From Treponema sp. (GTDB taxonomy: Bacteria > Spirochaetota > Spirochaetia > Treponematales > Breznakiellaceae), in contig WQZW01000064.1 in assembly GCA_009780545.1 (NCBI GenBank), positions 1 through 7,451 on the forward strand: DNA of 7,451 nt, given 5' to 3'. The notes beneath the pieces were generated by a model, which worked only from the letters and a program-made list of their open reading frames with translations, had not been told where the DNA came from and did not search any database. Below, one piece after another: positions 1-4,504 of the stretch. The first letter of the stretch is position 1; each line of letters opens with the position of its first letter. Position numbers and translations under genes: made by a program.

Positions 1-86
1 TGGGAATCGGCCCGTACCTCAAGCATGAACTTGCCGCTTTTAGAGGTCGGATGGCAAGGATCAAGCTGCGCCGAAGCGAGAGGTAA
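1..86 (+). CDS. 3' end of an unidentified protein (partial)
   Basis: The frame beginning at base 3 is open from the window edge and ends at TAA (84-86). It encodes 27 residues rich in Arg and Lys, including GPYLKHELAAF and ending RIKLRRSER. The basic, amphipathic-looking composition resembles a genuine protein C-terminus more than the Ser/Gly/Pro-rich text in the other open frame here, which runs through to 213. Support also comes from two stem-loops just downstream (100-140 and 141-180), the second followed by a T-run, as expected after the end of a + strand gene. The gene would converge on arfB. I do not recognise the family from so short a tail, and no function is proposed. Confidence 0.45.
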   Translation, partial: GIGPYLKHELAAFRGRMARIKLRRSER

Positions 87-99
87 GCATCCTTCGTCT

Positions 100-190
100 A
101 AGGAGGGGGCGTTTGCATTGCCAGGCAAGCGCTCCCCTTTCTTGGCCGTGCGTCTTTTGTCGTTCGGATGTACGGCCAAGATTTTTATGC
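100..190 (+). terminator. Tandem stem-loops, probable terminator of the upstream gene
   Basis: Two hairpins stand side by side 14 bp after the stop at 86. The first pairs 100-116 with 125-140: 16 pairs including G-T wobbles, one bulged A at 104, and an 8-nt loop. It is followed by CTTTCTT-like pyrimidines. The second pairs CTTGGCCGT (141-149) with ACGGCCAAG (172-180) around a 22-nt loop and is followed by ATTTTTATG. The T-run lies on the + side only, so the expected direction is rightward. The long loop of the second hairpin is atypical for an intrinsic terminator. The rest of this gene-free stretch, up to 305, holds only the arfB terminator candidate. Confidence 0.45.
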
Positions 191-209
191 CGCTAAATTC
201 CGCACCGTC

Positions 210-243
210 TTGAAATCAACAACCCCGCCATGAATGGCTGGGT
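210..243 (-). terminator. Candidate terminator of arfB
   Basis: Bases 222-230 pair with 235-243 (8 pairs and one C-T mismatch at 226/239; loop TGAA on the + strand). Read on the - strand, downstream of the arfB stop, the hairpin is followed by a T-rich stretch, TTGTTGATTT. It lies about 60 bp past the stop codon. It is modest as an intrinsic terminator, but position and polarity fit. A weaker 5-bp hairpin at 271-286 lies nearer the gene. Confidence 0.35.
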
Positions 244-305
244 ATGTACCCTCCGAATACAATCAAATCCGAAGCCCCGAAGCTTCCAAATCATTTCCGG
301 CTTTG

Positions 306-719
306 TCATTCCGGGCTTATCTGCCTAAGCTCTTTCTTCAATCCCTGCAACCGTTTCGACTTGAGCCGTTCCTCCTTGGCCGCGCGGGAAGGCCTGGTTG
401 GGCGACGGACTTTGGGCAGCCTTCCGGCGGCAATGATAAGCCCCTCCAGCCGAAAGTACGCCCGTTCCAGGTTGGTCCGTTGGGAACGTTCCTCGTCGGC
501 ATTGATGACGATCTCGCCGGAGACGGTGATTCGGCCGGCCAGGGCCTCGCGCATCCTTGCCGTTTCGGCATCGTTCAGGCCGGCAAGGTCGGCCAGCCGG
601 ATCCGCAGGGTAACTTTGGTGTTGACCTTGTTGACGTTCTGCCCGCCCGGTCCGCCGGAACGGGAAAAGCCCGCTTCGGCAAAGGCCCGAATCGACTGAC
701 GGAGGAGCGCGGTGTTCAT
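306..719 (-). CDS. arfB: Peptidyl-tRNA hydrolase ArfB (ribosome rescue factor, YaeJ family)
   Basis: The product is 137 residues, close to the roughly 140 of E. coli ArfB. Residues 18-31 carry the class-I release-factor signature FSRSGGPGGQNVNK. G25-G26-Q27 is the catalytic GGQ that hydrolyses peptidyl-tRNA in the peptidyl-transferase centre. The tail (about 103-137) is very basic, with RRPTRPSR, KEERLKSKR and KKELR; in ArfB such a tail enters the empty mRNA channel of ribosomes stalled on mRNAs lacking a stop codon. The longer release-factor domains for stop-codon recognition are absent, which separates it from PrfA and PrfB. The start is ATG at 719-717, preceded on the - strand by GAAGG about 7 nt upstream. 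The reading frame stays open far beyond this ATG, antisense through ord, but that extension has no family match. It diverges from ord and converges on the gene ending at 86. Confidence 0.93.
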   Translation of the reverse strand: MNTALLRQSIRAFAEAGFSRSGGPGGQNVNKVNTKVTLRIRLADLAGLNDAETARMREALAGRITVSGEIVINADEERSQRTNLERAYFRLEGLIIAAGRLPKVRRPTRPSRAAKEERLKSKRLQGLKKELRQISPE

Positions 720-763
720 CGTTCGGCCTTCAGTATCTGCCTGTCGGTTATGTACACCGGTCA

Positions 764-769
764 AGTATA
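764..769 (-). promoter_or_regulatory. Possible -10 element for arfB
   Basis: The - strand reads TATACT here, close to the TATAAT consensus, 45-50 bp upstream of the arfB ATG. This would give a 5' leader of about 38 nt. I find no good -35 hexamer at 16-18 bp, so this is a weak call. It lies back to back with the ord promoter at 817-844. Confidence 0.25.
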
Positions 770-816
770 GCTTTTTGGAGGCGGGGAAACCAGTCAGGAA
801 AGTAGATTTCTTCCGA

Positions 817-844
817 TTGACAGCCACGCAAACCGTGATATGAT
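817..844 (+). promoter_or_regulatory. Sigma70-type promoter of the ord operon
   Basis: A perfect -35 TTGACA (817-822) is followed after 16 bp by TATGAT (839-844), one base from the -10 consensus. Transcription would start near 850-852, about 40 nt before the ord ATG at 891. The in-frame ATG at 840 lies inside the -10 hexamer and so cannot be the translation start from this promoter. A perfect ribosome binding site, AAGGAGG (874-880), lies in the resulting leader. I see no clear operator; regulation cannot be read from this stretch. Confidence 0.75.
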
Positions 845-890
845 AAGGGTAGCCCTGTTTGGGCGAATTATGCAAGGAGGCATCGCATTG

Positions 891-1955
891 ATGGAAAACG
901 TAAAAGTTGCGCTTTGGGGTTTCGGGGCCATGGGGTCGGGGATTGCGACGAGTTTGCTGGAGAAGAAGGGAGTGGACATCGTCGGGGTTTGCGACAGCCA
1001 TCCGGATCGGGTGGGCAGGAACATCTTCGACGTACTCAAGCTGCCGGCCGGCGGGCGAAAGCCGGTGACGGTCAAGGCCGGCATCGAGGAGGTTCTCTCC
1101 AAGGGATGCTGCGACATCTGCGTCATCGCTACCGATTCCTTTGTCAAAAAAGTCTTTGACAAGATCAAGTTCGTCCTGGAACGGGGAATCAACGTCATCA
1201 CCATTGCCGAGGAGATGAGCTATCCCAAGGCAAGCAGTCCGGAACTGGCCGCCGAGATGGACCGTATCGCCAAGGCAAACGGGGTCAGCGTGTTGGGCAC
1301 CGGCATCAATCCGGGGCTCGCCATGGACCTTCTGGCCATCTGCCTTTCCGGGGCGATGACGCGGGTTGACGGCGTTACCTGCCGGCGGGTCAACAGCCTT
1401 TCCCCCTTCGGCAAGACGGTGATGGAAGAACAGGGAGTGGGAATCAGCCTGGCCGAATTCGAGAAGGGCAGCAGCGAGGGGCATCTGGCAGGCCATGTCG
1501 GGTTCGCCGAGTCGGTGGCGATGATTTCCGAGGCCCTGGGTCTGGGAATCGACGGCTTCAAGCAGCAGATGAAACCCATCGTTACAGGCGTTGACCGGGT
1601 CGCTCCTTACGGAAGCGCCAAAAAGGGAAGCGTTGCCGGGATCAACATGACCGGCCAGGGCTTTTGCGGCGGACGGCAAGTGATCACGATGGAGCATCCC
1701 CAGCAGATCGAGCCGGAGAACGAGGGCGTTTTCACCGGCGACTACATCGTCCTTGAGGGCGAGCCGAAGATTGCCATGGAGATAAAGCCGGAGATCTCCG
1801 GCGGTTTGGGGACCATCGCCATGTGCGTCAACTGCATCCCCCATGTGATCAATGCCAGGCCGGGACTCCACACGATGATAGACATTCCGGTTCCCCGCGC
1901 GATAATGGGCGACTTCCGGAATCTGATCGATCCGGAGCGGAAAATTGTCAAATAG
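891..1955 (+). CDS. ord: 2,4-diaminopentanoate dehydrogenase
   Basis: This cytosolic enzyme oxidatively deaminates 2,4-diaminopentanoate to 2-amino-4-oxopentanoate and ammonia with NAD(P)+, the second of the reactions encoded here. The product is 354 residues, about the length I recall for the family. An N-terminal Rossmann fold is visible: beta strand VKVALW, dinucleotide loop G10-F-G-A-M-G15, and an acidic residue at the end of the second strand (VGVCD, D35). This belongs to the dihydrodipicolinate-reductase-like fold. Later segments such as GTGINPGLAMD, FGKTVMEEQGVGIS and CVNCIPHVINARPGL are typical of Ord. I chose ATG 891 because AAGGAGG (874-880) lies 10 nt upstream and the fold starts immediately (MENVKVALWGFG). 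TTG 888 is a possible alternative with 7-nt spacing. ATG 840 overlaps the promoter and ATG 870 has no ribosome binding site. It is the first gene of the operon, but a long hairpin array separates it from ortA. Confidence 0.95.
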   Translation: MENVKVALWGFGAMGSGIATSLLEKKGVDIVGVCDSHPDRVGRNIFDVLKLPAGGRKPVTVKAGIEEVLSKGCCDICVIATDSFVKKVFDKIKFVLERGINVITIAEEMSYPKASSPELAAEMDRIAKANGVSVLGTGINPGLAMDLLAICLSGAMTRVDGVTCRRVNSLSPFGKTVMEEQGVGISLAEFEKGSSEGHLAGHVGFAESVAMISEALGLGIDGFKQQMKPIVTGVDRVAPYGSAKKGSVAGINMTGQGFCGGRQVITMEHPQQIEPENEGVFTGDYIVLEGEPKIAMEIKPEISGGLGTIAMCVNCIPHVINARPGLHTMIDIPVPRAIMGDFRNLIDPERKIVK

Positions 1956-1965
1956 GACCGGACTC

Positions 1966-2004
1966 GGCACCGGTTCAATCTGCGTTGCGGATTGAACCGG
2001 TGCC
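1966..2004 (+). repeat. Long perfect hairpin just after ord
   Basis: GGCACCGGTTCAATC (1966-1980) pairs with its perfect complement at 1990-2004. The 9-nt interior can add a T-G wobble and two G-C pairs, leaving a 3-nt loop (GTT, 1984-1986), for about 18 pairs in all. It begins 10 bp after the ord stop. No T-run follows, so it is not a standard intrinsic terminator. It could protect the ord mRNA 3' end, slow polymerase, or belong to a dispersed palindromic repeat family. A 12-bp palindrome, AGCCGGCCGGCT (2028-2039), follows it. Confidence 0.8.
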
Positions 2005-2081
2005 ATCGCATTGGTTGCGTGGGTGAAAGCCGGCCGGCTAAAGTGTTGCAGGCAGCTGGCAGAACCCGAAGCGAGAAAAGG

Positions 2082-2190
2082 CCGCCGGTGCAAACCGGCG
2101 GAGTGGAGTTTTGCGAAGCAAAACTCCGAGTCCAATCGGCCTTTGGCCGATTGGACCTGCGGGGCGTCCATCCTCTGAAGGAGGATGGAC
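2082..2190 (+). repeat. Array of four adjacent perfect hairpins
   Basis: Four stem-loops sit almost end to end. (a) CCGCCGGT 2082-2089 with 2094-2101, 8 bp, loop GCAA (GNRA type). (b) GGAGTTTTGC 2105-2114 with 2118-2127, 10 bp, loop GAA. (c) GTCCAATCGGCC 2130-2141 with 2145-2156, 12 bp, loop TTT. (d) GTCCATCCTC 2166-2175 with 2181-2190, 10 bp, loop closing to GAA if a T-G wobble is counted. Every stem is perfect and three loops are minimal. No open frame across this stretch looks like a protein. The function is unknown. The stretch resembles a cluster of small dispersed palindromes, or a highly structured operon leader that sets different levels for ord and ortA. Confidence 0.8.
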
Positions 2191-2225
2191 CGGCAGTAAT
2201 TTGCTGCGAGTAAATGCGGGGCGTT

Positions 2226-2305
2226 GCGGGGGTATTACCCCCGCTCGGGGGGTAACGGAAGCCCCACGGTAGTGGGGGTGGAGTGAAGGGGGGCTCGGCC
2301 CCCCT
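2226..2305 (+). repeat. G/C-rich hairpins before ortA, with alternative pairings
   Basis: GCGGGGGT 2226-2233 pairs with 2237-2244 (8 bp, loop ATT). TTACCCCC 2235-2242 can instead pair with GGGGGTAA 2248-2255 (8 bp, 5-nt loop), so these two folds exclude each other. CCCCAC 2262-2267 pairs with GTGGGG 2272-2277 (6 bp, loop GGTA). AGGGGGGC 2287-2294 pairs with GCCCCCCT 2298-2305 (8 bp, loop TCG). No T-run follows the last hairpin. The stretch forms the immediate leader of ortA. I recognise no known riboswitch class in it. Confidence 0.65.
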
Positions 2306-2335
2306 CCTATTGTATTCATTTGCTCTGATAGGAGG
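2303..2335 (+). promoter_or_regulatory. Possible fold hiding the ortA ribosome binding site
   Basis: The ortA Shine-Dalgarno AGGAGG (2330-2335) lies 5 nt before its ATG. It is part of ATAGGAGG (2328-2335), which is exactly complementary to CCTCCTAT (2303-2310), with 17 nt between them. In RNA this would put the whole ribosome binding site in an 8-bp stem. The upstream arm shares bases 2303-2305 with the G/C hairpin at 2287-2305, so the two folds compete. This is inferred from complementarity only; no ligand or trans factor is indicated. Confidence 0.5.
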
Positions 2336-2340
2336 TTACG

Positions 2341-2658
2341 ATGGCTGAAAAGGGCCAGTGGGTGAGGATCAAGAGGCTGGTGCTGGAGAGCGGGCAGCGG
2401 GCGGACAAGTTGCCGGAGGAGACCGGGCGGGTGCCGTTTACGGTTTGGGTGACCGGGCGGCTGGTGAGCGGGGCCGCTCTCGGGGAGGAGGCTACCGTGA
2501 TGACGAAGACCGGGCGGCTGGAACAGGGCGAGCTGCTGGAGGTGGAACCGGTGTATCGGCTGGATTACGGGCGGTACGTGCCGCAGATTGCCGGAATCGG
2601 GGAGCAGGCTTGGGCGATTCTGGCGGCCGGGAACGGCGAGGCGAGCCATGAAAGTTGA
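2341..2658 (+). CDS. ortA: 2-amino-4-oxopentanoate thiolase, alpha subunit OrtA
   Basis: This is the small subunit of the two-component thiolase that cleaves 2-amino-4-oxopentanoate with CoA to acetyl-CoA and alanine. The product is 105 residues, the usual size for OrtA (about 100). The family pattern is visible: GQWVRIKRLVLESGQRADKL at 5-24, then PEETGRVPF, GALGEEA-like acidic turns, TGRLEQGELLEVEP (about 57-70), and Y-x-x-D-Y-G-R-x-V-P-x-I near the C-terminus. It has no catalytic PLP lysine; that lies in OrtB. The start is ATG 2341 with AGGAGG 5 nt upstream. The 3' end overlaps ortB by 11 bp, which suggests translational coupling and equal amounts of the two subunits. Assignment rests on sequence pattern and on its fixed place between ord and ortB. 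Confidence 0.92.
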   Translation: MAEKGQWVRIKRLVLESGQRADKLPEETGRVPFTVWVTGRLVSGAALGEEATVMTKTGRLEQGELLEVEPVYRLDYGRYVPQIAGIGEQAWAILAAGNGEASHES

Positions 2659-4057
2659 CATGAGCTATCGGGCCGTGCTGGAACGCAAGGCCGAGATCAT
2701 ACGGAAGTCGGCGGGGATCGACTTTTCCCGTTTCGAGTCAGGCGGCCTGGCCTTCGACTACGAGGCCATGCTGAAAAGTACCGGCTACGACCTGGCCCGC
2801 GTCGGGGAAATCCAGCGGGAGGTTTCGGTCGGGGGAACGCCGATCATCGAACTGCGGAACGTTACGGCCCTGGCACGGGCCTTTTCCCCGCCGGGAAAGG
2901 GCGCGAGGATCTTCATCAAGGACGAGGCGGCCAATCCTTCCGGCAGTTTCAAGGACAGAAGGGCGGCGATTGCCGCTTTCCACGCAAAAAAGGTCGGGTA
3001 CAAGGGGCTGATTGCGGCTACCAGCGGCAATTTCGGGGCCGCCGTGGCGAGTCAGGCGGCGATTCGGGGGCTGAAGTGCATCATCGTTCAGGAATGTTAC
3101 GATTCCAGGATGGTCGGACAGCCTGAGATCATCGAAAAGGCCCGGAAGTGCGAGGCTTTCGGGGCGGAAGTCGTGCAGACCAGCGTCGGGCCGGAACTTT
3201 TCTACCAATCGCTGCGGCTTTTGGAGGAAACCGGATACTTCAGCGCCTCGCTGTACTCGCCGTTCGGCATCGTGGGGATGGAAACGCTGGGTTTCGAGCT
3301 TGCAGGTCAAATGAAGGCCCTTACCGGGCGCTTTCCGGATGCGGTGGTCTGCACCAATGCCGGCGGGGGCAACGTTACCGGCACGGCTCGGGGACTTGCC
3401 AAGGCCGGTTGTGCGGCAAAAGTGATCGGGGCTTCGGTGAACCTGGCCGGGCTGCACATGGCTTCGGACACGGCCTTCAACCGCAAGAGCTTTACCACCG
3501 GACACACCGGTTTCGGCATTCCCTTCGCAACCTGGCCGGACCGGAGCGACGTTCCCCGCAGCGGTGCCCGGCCGCTGCGCTACATGGACCGCTACGTTAC
3601 CGTGGCCCAGGGCGAGGTTTTCTACATGACCGAACTTCTGGCAAGTCTCGAGGGGCTGGAACGGGGACCGGCCGGCAATACCTCGCTGGCCGCCGCCTTC
3701 GCCATCGCCCGCGAAATGGACCGCGACCAAACCCTGGTCGTGCAGGAAACGGAGTACACCGGGGCCGGCAAGCATATCCGAAGCCAGCTTTCCTTCGCCA
3801 TGGACAACGGGATACGGCTTGAGGCGGGGAATCCCCGGAAGGAAGTGCCGGGGCGGGACATCATCCTGCCGGAAACGCCGGGACTCGCCGGCATGGACGA
3901 GGTCGATCTGAACGCCCTGCGGAAATCGCTGGTGGGCAATGCGGTTCGGGGACGGCCCGGCACGATAAGCGATGCGGACATCGCCTTCCTTGCCGAGGAA
4001 ACCAGGCTCGATGCGGAATCGGTCGGCAGGATCGTACAGGAAATCAGTGCGGCTTAA
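2648..4057 (+). CDS. ortB: 2-amino-4-oxopentanoate thiolase, beta subunit OrtB (PLP enzyme)
   Basis: This is the catalytic subunit of the thiolase, a fold-type II PLP enzyme related to threonine synthase. With OrtA and CoA it splits 2-amino-4-oxopentanoate into acetyl-CoA and alanine. The product is 469 residues, near the size I recall for clostridial OrtB. The PLP lysine is K102 in NPSGSFKDRRA (97-107). S126-G-N-F-G130 is the substrate and cofactor-contact loop. The phosphate-binding glycine loop is TNAGGGN at 236-242. I chose ATG 2648 over the longer in-frame start at 2588, which lies deep inside ortA and reads like out-of-frame ortA. ATG 2660 is an alternative giving MSYRAVLERK. The 11-bp overlap with ortA and a GCGAGG-like site just upstream suggest coupled translation. 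Confidence 0.95.
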   Translation: MKVDMSYRAVLERKAEIIRKSAGIDFSRFESGGLAFDYEAMLKSTGYDLARVGEIQREVSVGGTPIIELRNVTALARAFSPPGKGARIFIKDEAANPSGSFKDRRAAIAAFHAKKVGYKGLIAATSGNFGAAVASQAAIRGLKCIIVQECYDSRMVGQPEIIEKARKCEAFGAEVVQTSVGPELFYQSLRLLEETGYFSASLYSPFGIVGMETLGFELAGQMKALTGRFPDAVVCTNAGGGNVTGTARGLAKAGCAAKVIGASVNLAGLHMASDTAFNRKSFTTGHTGFGIPFATWPDRSDVPRSGARPLRYMDRYVTVAQGEVFYMTELLASLEGLERGPAGNTSLAAAFAIAREMDRDQTLVVQETEYTGAGKHIRSQLSFAMDNGIRLEAGNPRKEVPGRDIILPETPGLAGMDEVDLNALRKSLVGNAVRGRPGTISDADIAFLAEETRLDAESVGRIVQEISAA

Positions 4058-4059
4058 TC

Positions 4060-4121
4060 GTTTCCGCAGGTGCGGAAACTATCAAACGAAGGTCTGTGGA
4101 CGCCGGTTTCCAAAATCGGCG
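4060..4121 (+). promoter_or_regulatory. Stem-loops in the ortB-oraS gap
   Basis: GTTTCCGC 4060-4067 pairs perfectly with GCGGAAAC 4072-4079 (8 bp, loop AGGT), starting 3 bp after the ortB stop. A second, weaker hairpin pairs CGCCG 4101-4105 with CGGCG 4117-4121. The GGAAAC of the first stem (4074-4079) can instead pair with GTTTCC at 4106-4111, so two folds compete. No T-run is present, so it is not an intrinsic terminator. Plausible roles are mRNA processing or separate tuning of oraS-oraE. This is the only real gap within ortA-oraE. Confidence 0.5.
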
Positions 4122-4141
4122 GTTCACCAAAAGGAGAACCA

Positions 4142-4504
4142 ATGAAACGTGCGGACGATTATCCTCAACGGAGGCAGCACCTGGCATCGCTCAGCGACGA
4201 GCAGCTCAAGGCCCGCTTCTGGGAACTTGCGGGCAAGGTGGTTGACCCGCTGCTGAAGATGGGCCACGAGTACACCTCGCCCTCGATAGAACGCTCGGTG
4301 CTTCTGCGGATGGGCTTTTCCTCCACCGAGGTCAAGCCCATCGTGGACGGTGCGCTGCAGAACAACCTGCTCGGTCATGGGGCCGGCAACATCGTTTACA
4401 AACTGTCCAAGGCCCGGAAGATGGAAATCAGGGAAGCCGGCCTGGCCCTTTCCCGTGGGGAACTCTGGGAAGAAGCTGCGGCTTTATTCAAGGAGGGAAA
4501 ATGA
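4142..4504 (+). CDS. oraS: D-ornithine 4,5-aminomutase, S subunit OraS
   Basis: This is the small subunit of the adenosylcobalamin- and PLP-dependent aminomutase that moves the terminal amino group of D-ornithine from C5 to C4, giving 2,4-diaminopentanoate. The product is 120 residues, matching the roughly 121 of the Clostridium sticklandii protein. The family text is very clear: MKRADDYPQRR, LSDEQLKARFWEL, YTSPSIERSVLLRMGFSS (about 44-61), GHGAGNIVYKL and REAGLALSRGELWEEA. The chain is predicted helical throughout, and the family packs against the OraE barrel. The start is ATG 4142 with AAGGAG (4131-4136) 5 nt upstream; the longer frame from 4070 runs through the hairpin region and is not supported. 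The stop overlaps the oraE start in ATGA (4501-4504), indicating coupled translation. Confidence 0.97.
   Translation: MKRADDYPQRRQHLASLSDEQLKARFWELAGKVVDPLLKMGHEYTSPSIERSVLLRMGFSSTEVKPIVDGALQNNLLGHGAGNIVYKLSKARKMEIREAGLALSRGELWEEAAALFKEGK

Noticed and set aside
25..213. 62-residue + strand frame
   Set aside because: Runs through both terminator-like hairpins, has no ribosome binding site, and has low-complexity Ser/Gly/Pro text without family features.
1966..2004. Hairpin after ord considered as an intrinsic terminator
   Set aside because: The stem is strong but no T-run follows on either strand, so intrinsic termination is not supported.
306..2171. 621-residue open frame on the - strand
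   Set aside because: Only the last 137 residues match a family (ArfB). The rest is antisense to ord, kept open by codon bias in GC-rich DNA, and an ATG with a plausible ribosome binding site lies at 719.
2082..2190. Hairpin array considered as CRISPR or tRNA cluster
   Set aside because: The stems differ in sequence and no direct repeat with regular spacers is present; no cloverleaf or CCA-like end fits.
2038..2661. 207-residue - strand frame across the hairpin array and ortA
   Set aside because: Pro/His/Arg/Leu-rich antisense text covering palindromes; no ribosome binding site or family motif.
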